Part shown: piece after piece, positions 13,201 through 28,200 of the stretch
Layout: each line of letters opens with the position of its first letter
Position numbering within the stretch: the first letter of the stretch is position 1
DNA from: Branchiostoma floridae
Taxonomy: Eukaryota; Chordata; Leptocardii; Amphioxiformes; Branchiostomatidae
Length of the DNA stretch: 64,000 nucleotides
Direction of reading: 5' to 3'
Assembly (NCBI RefSeq): GCF_000003815.2
Contig: NC_049979.1
Coordinates: 17,220,493-17,284,492 of the forward strand
The notes under the pieces: generated by a model
Database searches by the model: none
What the model was told of the DNA's origin: nothing
The model's input: only the letters and a program-made list of their open reading frames with translations
Made by a program: the position numbers and the translations under genes

Positions 13201-16200
13201 CTTTGCAGGTAACATTTTAGCACAATGTTTCAGTATTATTTTTGTCTGAATTTTATGTTTAAGAATCTGTTCCTCTTGTTCTAAATGATCAGCAAAGACT
13301 GTAAGAGTCTGCCCCAGTTACATATCTATTGGGCTTCTGTAGATGCAGGCAGCTGGGATAGGTTGCTAGGGGAGAAGAACATTTATGTCCAGAAGCACTC
13401 TATGCTATAGATAGAAATCTGTTACTCTCAGATGTAAGTGGGAATGAGGTGTGCATATGGCACGTATGCTCTTGCCTATTGATGATGTTCAAGAAATACA
13501 CCTTATCTGCTCCTACAACTAGACTCCTAGACATAGTGGCCTGTTATTTTGGGTTTGGTTTCAAAACAGTAGCTTTAATATGAAACACAACCAAGTTGTA
13601 TAAATAACCTGATTGCCAGTACATCACTTGTAAAGGACAGTTATTAGTGTATGTCTGAAATGGAAAAGAGCTAACTGCTCGTAAGAATAACATTAAAACA
13701 TTTTAAGGGCAGCCATGCGTGATGGAAAGTCAAGTTGACTAATGTATTCAGGAGGGTAGATTTTCATTGTTGTTGCTCATGTGTCAAAATCCCAGGATGT
13801 GGTCCCTCATGACAGGTGTATTGGGAAAATGCCAAAGCTTGAGCTGAGAGGCCTAGCTTTGGCTACAGGGACCTTCACCTTTGACATATGTCAGGGTCCA
13901 TTTCATCTGCCATACAGTCCCTAGGCCTGTTCTTTCTTGTCCCTCTGTAAGTGTGTCTATGATGAGAATATTAGGCATACGTTACATTTATTACGAGTCA
14001 AGGGGGTTCACGGTTCTGATTGGAATTATAGTGTGGCTTTAAGAATGTTATACATGCCTTATATTGATATTTTTTACTTGCTTTGTCAATGTGACATGGC
14101 TGCATGTACTGTGACAAATCATTACACAGCATATGTGTTAAAAGGGTTCACAGTGCTGAAGGTAACATGGCATGCCTGATCATGTGAGCAAATTGATTAT
14201 TCTGCTTCCCCACATCAGCACCACCAGGGAACAGGAAACTGGTGATGTATTATACCCATTACAAAGTACACAGTAGCCGACTGGCTGTCCCTGGAGGCCT
14301 GGGCTAGGATATTGGTTCAAAGATTAACTCTTGACCCTCTGCTAAGGCAGTAATAGTAGTTTAATGCTGGACCAAAGCCATGTTTAGGCATCGGCACCAT
14401 CACTTATATCTTGTTGCTACATTTTTTTTCTGAAATTCTCCAACCTTTTGATATATGAGACCTATTACCAAAAACTTGTCAAGTTCAAAGGATATTTTTA
14501 TGTAACGTTATGTAATGTTACTGAATACATGGTATGCATATGTTCCATGCAGAATCACATTCAATTGTCTGTCTTACATTATTTTGGATTCAATCTGGAA
14601 TCAGCTTCCTTTAATATACATTTCAACATGATAGCCCTATCATGGTGTAGATACACATAAATAAAACTAAGTTGTTACAGAGTGGAAGCTTGTGAATGCT
14701 ACCAAAATTTTGGGATGCAAGATTGTTGCTGTCAAAAGATTTGTTGTGTAAACAAACTTGTTGTGTAAACAAACAAAACATGGGGTGAAAAATTATCTGT
14801 ACAACGTCTAACATTGTAACCTAATGCAAATTCAACCGTGCAGATTTATTTTTTATTGTATATACTTTTCATTATAGTTATGTGTCATACAATTCTCTAG
14901 TAACATTGGGTATGTTGTTGATACAGGACATTTTCGACATATAATTACCACGAACTTTGTGATAGCGCTAGCCTTGAGTATTATACCTTCTGTATGTCAC
15001 GGTCTGAGCCATTGTCCCTCCACAATGAGATCAAAGTAAAGGTTTATCCCTTACATGCTTATTTGACAGGCTGTCGTCTCTAGCAGACTGTAATGCCATT
15101 AAGACCTTTACTACTCCAGAGGGGCATGTTTGAGAGGCCAGGCTGCACTGCTGACATTTCCACTGCCCCTGGCAACATTTGTATGCCATCTCTGCAAGGG
15201 TCTGACCAAAGTTTGATAAAGCTTGACCAGGGTTTACCTTAAGGTGTTGGCATAGAAAACACTGTGTTTGAATGAGCCCTCTCTGTGTCAATTTTGAACT
15301 GTTAAAAATTGCCAGTGAAAGAAAATTAATTTGTTTTCTTTAATTAAAACTCAAACTTAATGTATGAGTAGTATAAGATTAGTGATCAGTATAAAATTAG
15401 CGATATTCATGTTAAGCAAAATTTCTGGAAAATATCAACAGTGCTCAAGTGTTGCATTCATTTTATAATTTGTATTTAGCACTGTTCTATGTCAATGTTA
15501 TGGCAATATTACAGCCTTCATGTTTACATTGCCTACAAAACACACAAATCAATCTGTTTTAAAGTTTTGCTTTTGTTGGCAAAATTATGGTATCTGATTT
15601 TTAGAAATGGCAATTTAGCTGCTGATACACAATACATGTTGACCACTTCAGATAATACAATAAATATTGATATTCCGAAGGTGTCCACTGGCAGTAAGCA
15701 AGTACATTTATCTACAAGCAGAGCACTTTTGATAGATGTTCAGGGGTACAGAGGAATGTGTGATAAAGCTACTGTTTTGATAAGTGTTCATGCCGAGGAT
15801 CAAAGTGTCAAAAGACATTACTATGCAGGCACAGGTATGCATTATTTACCCAGTCCGGTAGTTCTATGGATAGACATGTTTTTGTTGCCACTTGTATAAT
15901 ATGTAACGACCTGGATATGTGGTATTAGAGTGGAAATGATGGAAGTACTGAAGACTTTCAATGAAGAAAGATTTCCTTTTATTTCCATGGATGCACATGG
16001 GATTGCTAGTTTCTAAAAAAAGGATTAGACTCTTTTATTGTAAATGCCTGCACAGACAGTCAGCTACTGCCCCATTGTGCTATTTGTTCTGTTGTGCAGA
16101 TACTGGTATGTGAAACAAAGAAGGGCTAATACTGTCAGATAGTTCTACAATGACTGACTGGGAAAATAGCACAAAATGCTCCAACTTTTTTACTCGGCAT

Positions 16201-19200
16201 CAGTGTTGAAAATTTTGCTTTGCTTTGGTTGAAATCAAACCCTTTTGTGATTTGTTCTTGCTGGGATGCGTTCTGGTTATTCTTCTGTGCTATTTTGTTT
16301 AACAGTCAACAACCATGGGAAAAGGGTTGTTACCCTTATCCAGCAGTTTTGGTGTCACAAAATCAACCATGGTTTTCTGAACAGTCTTTTTCATAGCTTG
16401 ACTTAATACCATATGTACAGCATCCTTAATTAAAGGACAATTCTTTTTAGTACTGAGTGTTCAGAATCAGAAATCCTGTTAGTGCCAATTGTACACTCTT
16501 CCCTTCATGTTAATGCATTCAAACTACCCTTTCTTGTCACCCACAGAGGGTAGATCTAACATTACACTACAACCTAATGTTATTGTCACCTAACACTTGC
16601 ACTTTATTTTGCTTCCTGATTTCTGTTTTTACTACAAACCTTGTGAGACAAAGTCAGGTGGGAGATTAGGGTCATGGAAACAATATAGGCTTCTGTGATT
16701 GGTTACAGTCTGGCCTTTAAGGACCTCGGGGTGTCGTTGCAGAATGGCGTCTTCATCGCTATGGTGTTACAGCTAGGTGGGGTGGTGGCTTTTGTACTCC
16801 TGTGAAAGTTTATTTGCCAACTTGCCTCAAGCGTGCATAGATGCACTGTTGAGCCTTGTGTTTTGAAAATCTTGGCAGTTGTTGCTGTTGTACTCAGGCG
16901 GTTTCTCCTGAGTAAAAAAGTCTCCCTCTTCAAATTTCTCTAGCAAACAAGGCAAACTGCTTGGCTGCTACAGTAGCCATGACAGATGTAATGCCAGGGC
17001 CGTTTTTATTTTGTCACCTCAGCTTGGTTCCCATGGATACAGTAGTGAGGGCATCAGTATACAGTCATTTGTCATAGGCTTACCGTCAGCACAAGGGTGC
17101 ATATCTGCTTAGAACACCTTACAGATGCTGTAGGGTTCCACTTTATTGTCCAGTTCTTGTGTATCATACAGTTAGCAGAACATTTGATCCAAACAGATTC
17201 CTTACAAGATTTGCTGACTTCCATTTTCATTTGTTGTTTGTTATCTTTTAAGGGAATCACTTTCTACAGCATCTGATACCTTAAAGGTGTAGTCTACTTC
17301 GTACTAATACTAGAGGCCTCTGTTGTGTGGACAGACAGCTGTGCAAATGGAGCTTCTGTTGCTGGAGTTGAAGCACCTTGGTACATATCATTATTGTAAC
17401 ACTTCACTTCACAACACTTCAAATGTAGTGTTAGCTACTGATTAGCTTGTGGCTTATTCTCTGGGAGAAATGGACAAGATGAGGTCTCACAGGGGAGTGT
17501 AAATGAAAATAAAAACACAAACATTGTACCATAGGATAACAAAGAGATGAGGAATTAAAATGAACTTAAGAAATGTGTTGACTTTCATGTTTACCTCTAA
17601 ACAGAAGGCAACATCTTCACATGTAAATTATTTTTCCTGTTTGTCTTTGATTTTGACAGTAATGAAGACAAGTAATGTCATTTTCATATTTCTATCTATT
17701 CTGAGACCAAATATGTGTGTTTCTTTTTTGTTTTGCAGTCAAAGCACTTCTGGTATCATTTTGTTCTACCATCTGAAAAATTGAAAAAAAAAAAAACAAC
17801 AACACTAGACTGTAATAGCATGTCACGCTCCCTCTCAAGCAGTTCCTCTACCCAAAGCAAAACCTGGCATTACAGTATATGCAATATCCTGGTGATCTGT
17901 TAGCAACCAAGAGCAGCCTCACAATTGACTCCATTAACATCATTATTTCAACATCCTACCTCCTTCAATTGAGATTCATGTTGACCCACGTACAGCTAAT
18001 GGTGTTACTAATGCCCTACTGAAGTGGTAGGTCTACTGCTGTAATGGTTCGTGTTGTGTACTAGCTGACTTATGATGGGATATTGAAGAAACCTTCTTTC
18101 AACATGGAAATTCCAAATATTTCCTTTCCTTCTACAGTTTGGCAGGACATTTTCCACTGTCACAGGTTATAAGTTATATAAGTTATATATGAATATTAAA
18201 CAACCAAGGAACATGTGAAAATTAAGGGATCTTTGTTTCAATGTTTGGCATTATAAATTAGTCCTATATCTACAACCTAGTATTTGGTTTCTTGTTCAAT
18301 ATGTTTCTTCTATGTCATCTTCATTTGTATTCCAGTTTATTACTTTATCCTATGTTCCCATGTACAATAATTTGCTTACCCGGTATTTTCGCTATTTATA
18401 ACTGACATACTTGTTTTCAGCTTTAGATTATTCAGCACAGATTTCTGTGCTACATGTACAGAGGGTACATTCAGAAACCCCTCAAATCAATCATGCTACT
18501 CTGACCATAAATAGTACCAGCAGATTCTGACCCTGTGCCACTAATTGCTTGCATCCTGCTCTTCAAAACAACTCCTGTGGCTATTAAGTAGCCCCTCCTT
18601 CTCAATTTACCCCTGACTGTTCCATATTGTAAGAGGAGGAAGTAGGCTATTTTCTTGAGCTCTTACCTCACCCAAAGCCTTGGATTCTCCATGCACGAAA
18701 CAATATTTCACTCTAAGTCAGGAAGTAAGCACAGTATGGGATTTGCTATAAAACTTTGTTAGGTTTGCAAATCATTATTGTACAAAATTTACAGTACTCT
18801 ATCATGTGGAAAATTCAATGGAGCTTGTCTGTTCAAAAGTACCAAAGAATCAAGTGGTAAATACAATGACACTATAACAACTTTTGCTGGTAAATAGCTC
18901 ATACAGTATAGTATTGCGTAATGTTAACTGTACTACCAGTTTGAAAAAAAGTCCTTACAGTGCAAGGTTTCAATCAATTTGATCTCTTGCCTATCATTTC
19001 TCAAAGGTGTCAAGTCCGTGAAACAATAGACATAAAGGAGTCTATAAACACTTGCCATCACAGCAGGAAACAGACCATATCCCAGCCTATTTTTAATGGT
19101 TTATGGTATCCATTCATTTCCCCCTGCCACCTTGGGAATCCTTTCCTGAGGGAGAGAACAGTAAGGATCAAGGAAGGGGATCAAAATGAATCTTCTGTTT

Positions 19201-22200
19201 TCTCTTGTCCAATCTGAGTCCTTCCTAGTCAATCCTTTGGACCCACTGGGAAGAGTAAGTGTAGACTATTTCTTGCAACATCTTACAATGAAGATCATGA
19301 ACCATTTCATGGTACATGTAGAACAGAGCTGTGTTTCACAGGATTTGACATTTCATGAATATGGCTGCCTAGGGACACATAACTGTTTGCCATGTCTTGT
19401 CAATACTACTAGATATGCTGAGACAGGAATCACTTTTCTTAAATATCAAAACTGCATTCCATTACAATTCTGTATGAAAAAAAGATTTAGATGTTCACTG
19501 CCAGATTGTTATATTCATCCTATGAATATTTTATACCTCATAGCCAGACAGCATCATTGCCTTGAGCGTTCGTTTTACACAGACAAGGCAGTGATATGTG
19601 TGTGCTAATATGTTAACTTTGTTATGGACCACACCTTAAACCTTAAACAATCATATGTGATGTCTCCTGTCAAAAGACAAATGTGTCCCGACAATGACAA
19701 ATTCTGTATTGTAAGAAGTGTGGCATCTGTAGTTTAATGAGTCAATGTATACCCACAGGGCCATTTCTTCTCTTGTTCTATGTGTTGTCTCTTCATCAGG
19801 GCTTTGACTGTATTACAATAGCACAAGATGCAGTTCAGATATTAACAGAGACATGCTATTGTACCAAGATCAGTTATGACAGGAGTGAGTGAGTAACTAG
19901 CATTAGTTTTGACATTCTTTATCATACCCATCAGTTACGTGTACTTCTTTGGATTAACAAGGTTGATAACACTCTAACGGCAGTTTTTTTAAATGATGAT
20001 ATCAATGTGAAAAATAGTGACTAAGTGTAGCTACTAATCTGATTTGCAAGCATGAGTGTGGTTGAGCTGTCAGCATTAAAATGTACCTCATCATGGTCAC
20101 CTTATAAAAACAGTGTACATGATTGACATTATTGTAGTGTAGCAGTATATCCTGAATCACTTTGTTTTANNNNNNNNNNNNNNNNNNNNNNNNNNNNNNN
20201 NNNNNNNNNNNNNNNNNNNNNNNNNNNNNNNNNNNNNNNNNNNNNNNNNNNNNNNNNNNNNNNNNNNNNNNNNNNNNNNNNNNNNNNNNNNNNNNNNNNN
20301 NNNNNNNNNNNNNNNNNNNNNNGTCAAGAACTACATGTACCAATTGTGCAAATCACTAGACCATATGCATAGGTAAGTGTACATGTATTACTGATAATTC
20401 TCAAACCACATATGTCCTATCTAATTGAATCAGGCAAAGAAGAAAATTTGCATTGATATTTGAGGTGACACTGCTTATATTATACATCAATTCTTTCAAA
20501 TAACATTTCTTCTATCTGTTTCAGAAATGGCATTTCTCATAGAGATGTGAAGCCAGAAAATATTCTAGTTAGGGTAAGTATTGTATGTTGTTATATGTAG
20601 TATGTTTATAAGATTGATAAACACTTTCAGTTTTGAGAATTTCCCAGGTGTTGCTGTAAAATTGGATAATTACTGGTGTCATGTGGATCCAGATGAGGGA
20701 TCCTTAACTTGTGAATGCCAGCAATCAGATTTATCTTCTGAACTTGTGATAGAATGTGAAAAATCAGTATATTCTACCTGTCAGATAATGAAGCAAATGT
20801 TCATAAAATAGAGGTTCGAAGCTGTTCTGTTATCTAAAATATCCTTGCCAAGGTCTATGTATAGATGGCAATGACCAACTTATGAGGTATTACAAATGCA
20901 TGTAATTTGCTGCTGGTACAATTTACTATATACACAAGTATAGGCGCAATGGTCTTAACACCTATTTGATCTAGTTAAGGAAAATTAGTAAGGCATTTTA
21001 AAGTGCACTTAAGATTGCCATTATTCATCTCCTGACCAATATTCCTGAAAGAGACTTAAAATTTGCACTTTCACTTTTCCCTTGTGTGGCTCTTATGACA
21101 GAAGCTAGACCTTTTCCACAATGCACTGCTCATAAGTAATAACCATAAAATAAACCAGATAGCATGCAATCAAGCACACCACAAGAAGCATAATTGTCAC
21201 CAAGATATAAAGAAGACAATCTGACAGGGCTGCACTCCACTGCCATATGCATGACTAACACAGTGCATGCTTGCAGTACTTTCTGTTGTGCTTGTGATTA
21301 AGCCTACATTGTCAACTCATTCTCAGGCTTTCAGAAAGCTTGTAGACGTTGACTTTTGTCTTAACCTTGTCTTTCATGTGACAGCTGAGTCGCAGAAGGG
21401 ATGGGGTTCCTCAGGTATACACTCAACTCTCAGTTCCCTCTGCCTAACTCTACAAGTCATGGTGAAGCCATGTGGGCATCTAGTTAGGGAAGTCAAGAGC
21501 AGTAGATGAGTAGCACTAGATTAGATTAGTGGAATATAGAGTAGGCTAGATTAGTAGCGGAGTACTGTATATATACAGACTGCTTCTAACTGCATTAGCT
21601 ATATGCAGGAGAAGTAGGCCACATCAATTTAGTATGCCGCTTTTTGGATTTTTTACTAAAAATGCTGGAGTCATGTGAAGAGAAAATGAAAAGCTTACTA
21701 TGTAATAAAAAAACAAGGAGTCAAAAATGTTGGCAGTTCCATACTTATGATGGTAACCTGGAAAGTAAATGACTCCAAATGATTTTACAGAGTGAGACCA
21801 CTAGTAATTCCAAAAATGTTGCTGTATCAAGTATCAAACTTTTGACATACATGTACTTCAAGCAACCTACCTGCTGTATAACTGATCTAGCCCTAGAGGT
21901 CAAGGCAGTTATTATGTCAAAAGAATTTCATTTTCTAGTGAAAGTGTTTCAAAGGTAGTAAGGTGGTCAGCCAAGTAACAAACTAAATATGTGTGGCCTA
22001 TTTAAACAAAATATTAACTCAAGCTGTTAGATGCTAGCATGCAGAAATACTGACAAAAGTAGAATTAGGAAAATAGTGTCCTTGAAATGGTAAGTTGAAC
22101 ATTGCATTTCATCTTTAAGCTACTAGGAGGCATTGTTGTAATGCATGACAAACAAATGATATCACTGAAGCGACTGACAAATATTACTGCCATTTATGAA

Positions 22201-25200
22201 AAATGTAAGTCCTCAATAGCTGTCACTACGTTCCCTTTTTTCAAACACTCCTTTCACATGTGGTATTACATTGTACCTTGAAACACGACTAATCTCAGTA
22301 TAGTAGTGATACTGTCCCTGTTGACAAACTAACAAATCTTAAAAGGAAAATTATCATACCAAATGATCCCAAGAAAAATATGAATTCTAAAGCTTGCAGA
22401 TTTGCTGGTAGCTTGCAAGCTGTGCTGAATGTTCGTCATCTCAAAAGCTGTTGATGTGTGGGAGGAATTCTCCATTATCCTTTGACTTCCCAACCTGATG
22501 AAGCCATTCATGGTTGTCATGATTGGATTGTGTTTATAGATTCTTCAATTGAAGATGATTACCTATTTTCTGCTTGGTTGTGGTCCAGAATGAGAAATGC
22601 TGAAAATAAATTTCTCAGAGAGATTTTATTGCCCACATCACCAGTGCCATGTTACATAAAAAGACAGAATACTTCTACTGTACATTGTCTTTGCACATCT
22701 TCCCCTAAAGGATTACCTTGTGTCATATAACTTCCAGCGCTGCTAATCTGCATGCATTCTTTTTCTGTGACTTTCTCCACTTCATTCTCTCCTCTTGTGT
22801 TTATATCATCTTCCTCTATCTCCAGTCTTTTACTCCCTTCTCCATTTTTGATGTAATTTGTGAAGCATTGCCTCTAACACTGGGTTATGTTTCTTCCTCT
22901 CCTTCAGGATGATCTATTAAAATTAGCAGACTTTGGATCCTGTAGAAGTGTGTACTCCAAACAGCCATACACAGAATACATCTCAACTAGATGGTGAGTC
23001 ACACACACATACACTTACCTTGATATTGTCAAATAATGGCTGGTAAAAGAGCACTAAAGTGACTGAACAACAATTTCATGATCTGGTTTGAGATAAAAAA
23101 AAGGTCCTGAATGGCATTGGTAGAATATTTCTAGGCAATTTTGATTAGCATGCTACATTTACATGTACATGTGACAATAACACAGGATGTCCCCAAGCAA
23201 ACTAATCATATCTGGCATGCATATGTATGCTTGAAAAGAAAAAGAGGAGACCTTCGTGCCAAAAGACCTATGTGCTAACCACGGTTCTGTATCATTCAGG
23301 TTATTGAACTGCTGCATATTCCCATGACATGCATACTCCATGGAGACAACCAACTCCTTGTTTCATTGTGACATCTATAAATATATAATCATGGCTAATT
23401 GACAGCACTGAGACATGCTTGTGGTTCAATCAATATGTTCTTGTGGCTCTTTCAAAACATTGTATTGTCTATAATTTAGAGGCTTATTTAAATGTCAGCC
23501 AGACAGGCTGCTGCCTGATTTCTGGCACTTGTTTGGCTATCAAGTATATACTAGTTTCATTGACCATTTGGCTACAAAGCTGGGAGACATTTACATATTC
23601 ACATCAAAGATTAAGTCTATTGCTAACATTTATCAGCAGAGCACCAAGTTTCTTAACAATGACAAAAAGCATGATTCTGATGTTGTGCGCTATGAAAACG
23701 TATTATATTAGAATAGGCAGTTTAGTATGTGCCTTGCCAATTTGGAATTGATGTGGTATAAAATTATAATTCTGATGATAAAAGACATCTGAGAGACATA
23801 CATGTACATTGAAGTACTGAGTTGAAAAAGAAGGAGGGAAAGTTTTTATATCCAACCTTACATACATGGTGCTGAACTGCCATCCGTTGATCCATGTTCT
23901 TGTTTAAAATGAAGAAAGATGCAAATACGGAAAATTTCATCCCTATCTGGTAAACATTGTAAAATTTTAGAAGGTTAAAAACATAGTAATACATGTAAAT
24001 AAATTTATCCAGGATTCTAGATATTTGATGTGCACAGGACCAACAGATATGTACATCATGTTGTGTCATATGACCTTGTATAACACTGGGGCTCCTCACA
24101 TTGTCTGAATTGCGAGTGCTTATGAATGATATGACTGAAGGGCAGTATGGTGGTATGACTGCCATTCAGTGTTGACCCGGCTGACCTTAATGTACAATGA
24201 TTGCTGGAGGTATAGTCATATGGATAGTGAGGCACTTGTAGTCTCTGCTATTCTAGCTAAAAGCACATAAATCTAAATCTTTTGAGTGCCCCATTTTGAA
24301 CATATGAAGCTAAGGATATTTGATTTACCTTGGCCAGTGGTTGGAATGGAAATTCTGGGACCCCTCAGTACATAAACATCAAGTAGGATTTCTTTCCAGC
24401 GAAGTTAAGAGTGGCCATTTTTTGCAGGTACCGAGCTCCTGAATGCCTGTTGACAGACGGGTACTACAGCTATAAGATGGACCTGTGGAGCGCAGGCTGT
24501 GTCTTCTTTGAGATTATGAGGTACAAACAAATCATTAAATGTTCCAAACACAACTAAAACAGTAAATAAGAAATTTAATTTGAAATGTACTCCACTCTTC
24601 CATCAAGATAAAACCTTAGTTTCTGTGTACATGTATATTATTAAGCGCTTTGGCAAGTCTTATCCGACCTCCATATAATCAGTCTTAAACAGGCTGCCTT
24701 ACATGTAGTAATACCAAAGACAAGTTCAAATGATCTATTCAAGAACAGTTAACAAGAGCCCTACACATATGGTATCATGTCCCTCCATGAGTTCAAACTA
24801 AGATACCTGTTTTGTTGCAGCTTGCATCCCCTGTTTCCGGGCTCTAATGAGGTGGACCAGATAGCAAAAATCCATGATATCATGGGAACACCTGATCAGT
24901 CCGTGCTCAACAAGCTTAGGAAGTAAGTATGCTGTAAAAAACAACATTCTCATTTCAGGGATAATCTATTGATTTATTTGATAATGGTATAGTTTTTAGG
25001 TTCCTGTTATTGTGATTGAGAGAATATTAATTGTTTTCTCTCTATATTGTTGTGATGCACAAAACAGACTATATTTCCTTTGACACATATTTTCAACTTC
25101 TGTTGATGCAGCAAAACAAGAGGGATGAACTTCAATTTCCCCCCAAAGAAAGGCTCAGGGATAAACAAGCTGCTTCCACATGCCTCGCCCGAGTCTATAG

Positions 25201-28200
25201 ACTTGATATACCAGATGTGCACATACGATCCCGACGAGAGAATAACAGCCAAGCAGGCTCTCAGGCATCCATACTTCAAGGATATGAGGTATGCCTCTTT
25301 TAATTGGCTTATTGGTAGATTGTATCTGCTGCAGTACACATGTAGCACCCAGTACTTTATGGTGTTGAATAGCTTGGATCCAATGTAGATATATTATTTT
25401 AAATCCAAATACGTACTCTGAAAGAGGTCATTTCTGGGACATCTTTGCCATATAATATATTTATTCAGTTTTGCACAACATGGAATCTGCTTTCCTGTGT
25501 CCATGGGCAACGCTAGTTTCTTCTGTACCGGTAATCTCTTTATGGGTCTAACCAATATCAGCATTGACAAAGGATAGTTCCCTCAAGGCAGGGTAAAAAC
25601 ACCCCGGCTGGTGAAGTCTTTGATTTCTCGCCCAGCAAGATTTCAAACGTTAGTGATGCTTTCATGCAAAGACAGAACAGAACCTTGATCAGAGCAATTT
25701 ATCCCAGAAAGAAGAACAGCAGTGTCAGTTTGGCAGTCAGTTTGGGATTCCTTGTGTCAGTTGTCAGACATATCCCTTTCAACAAGAATACATATCCATC
25801 CACATTAGAGAGTGGGCTGGATTAATTTTACAGGTTCAGAAATGATCAAAAGTCTTCAAGACTTTGTTCTTTATTCATTTATTCGTTTGGCTGATATTAC
25901 AGTCAGCCAAGGCCGCCCAACTAGCCGTGGCTATTATGAAGGGCTGCCTTGGTGTGTTAACAAGGTTGTATATCTGGTCAAATACATGAGTTGTTAGTAT
26001 GACTATGACTTCAATACTTTCTCAGAATGCTAGGTTCTTGAAAGGCAAACATTGATTAACTTATGATGCACTACCTGCAGACTGTCTGTTCTATGCCACT
26101 GTAACTAGTGTAAGACATTCACATTACATGTCAGAACACTTCACATTTGTCCCATCCTTTATTCTGATGATCCAATGTCAACACACTAGATGACACAGTA
26201 GGGATGATACTTTACAACAAAGAGCCATTCTGAAGTGGAAGCAAAATGGAAAGTGGTCTTTACTTTGTCATTACCATAATTGTTATAATTGATGTCTGAT
26301 GCATCCATGGTCCTGCACATTTTGTAGATGTACATTTCTAGAATTTAGACCAGTCTTCCTAAAATTGATTAACTGGTAAAGTGCTCTATATGGAAAGCAC
26401 TTTCTAAAAGAGTTGATAATCATACTGTAGCATTACATTGCCTTGTATACAAGAGTTTCAAACAGGATAAAAAAATTAATATTTGATGCCCCCCAGTATC
26501 TGAATCTACAAAAATTTGAAGAGACTCAGACAGATAAAAGGTACATGTGTGTACGTGCTGGGCTTTTTGTCACAGTAAGGCTTAGTTTGTAGGTAATGTC
26601 ATCTGGAAGAGATGACTATTGAGTTAGTACCTTGGTGATACCTTTAAACCAGAAAAGATCTTACTGGCTTTTTTTATCCTTAGTGTATCCGGTATATGCT
26701 AAGATGATTAGGATACTAAAATACGTGAACAACACACTGGCAGGACGATCCTGTGTTAACAGCCTGCCAGCCTGGGGACAATACATATTAATTGCATGAA
26801 AGGAAGAAGAGTCATGCGCCACATCTAGGGACTGGGAAGCATTTCAAACAAGTCAGGCGTAATGCTGCTGAGACCTCCTCACTACCAATCAGAGGCATGA
26901 ATAGGCTGACAGCCAGTAATAAAGGCGGAGGCAGATGCAAGGGCAGACGTTACGGTGTGTTAGCTGGCTGGTGGGGACGCCTTGATAGGAGGAACATTCC
27001 AGGCTGCATGAGACAGAGAATCTGACGTAGATTTGTATGTGGGCACAGATATTAGCATTTCAGTTCGAGTCGCAAAGAAGATGGCCACACCGATTAACCT
27101 GGTCTTCTGTGTAGACAGACAAGAAATGTAAGTGGGAAGACATTTCAGATTTCTTTTCAGCTTTTGTCATTAATGTTCATTGTTTTTTTTTTTTATGTTA
27201 TCAATGTGTTTTTGTTTTTCATCTGGTAAATGATGTCAAATCTCAGGTTTTTGTAGCTTTGGAATCAGCTTTTATAACAAAAGATGTTACAGGTATTGCC
27301 AAGAACAGTAACCTGTCCATTTCAAGGCTAATTTGTACAGCAATCTTTTTGCATTCCACCTGTTGCATGCTTGACAGCAGCTACACACTATTCCAGTAAT
27401 AGTGTATTCAATCCAAGACAAATGATATGAGATTCTTAAATGGTATCATCCATCTTTATTCAGGTTAGTCGTCAATCCTCATGGACCCGTAAAAGTGAAA
27501 ATGATACATTAGAAGATATAGAAAAAGGAAGAAACGAGAACACAGAATTCATATCATAGTGCAGCTGTGTCCATACATGATTTATTCACATTCAGTTATA
27601 ATAAAAGTAACGTTACAGTATCATTGCCATTTGCTGACACTAAGTGAGGGGACCGTATTCAATTTTGTACTCAACATGGCCCACATAAATGAAATCATAA
27701 ATGAAAGCCAGCTACCGGTACATGTAAACAGAAATGCTTATGGGATTTTTTAAAATCATAAAACCACTGCAAACAAAATGACTGTGACATAGCTTCTATT
27801 CTGTTCCTAAACCTCCATATTCTGTTAAGAAGTTTGTTCATTATTGAGTTATGATTGGATCTTTTAAGATAGTCATCCTGGGCTTGATAGGCTTCAAGAT
27901 CAACCTTATTAACTCTGCATATCGTGGGGAAGCGCTAACGGAAACAGCCAATCTGGGCCGTGGAGTTAGTCTTGTTATTTCTCTCATGACCTTGTGAAAT
28001 AAGCGGTAAGTCACCCACTGTTTTCCCATAGTAACTAAATTTCCTATAGAGGTAGGAAGCTAGGTGTGAGAGGTACAAATGTACCCAGTGTACACATAAA
28101 AAGAGCTTCAGGCATCTGCCTTATAAGTGTAAGATTGACTGCTTTACTGCTTTACAGGTATATTTTGTACAATCCTGAACAGAATAGGTCTGAAGATTAT

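Noticed and set aside
15489..15899. 136-codon open frame in MOK intron 4
   Set aside because: No recognisable motif, AT-rich composition, and inside an intron of a well-supported gene.
19186..19608. 140-codon open frame in MOK intron 4
   Set aside because: Low-complexity composition with scattered Cys and His and no family pattern; probably chance.
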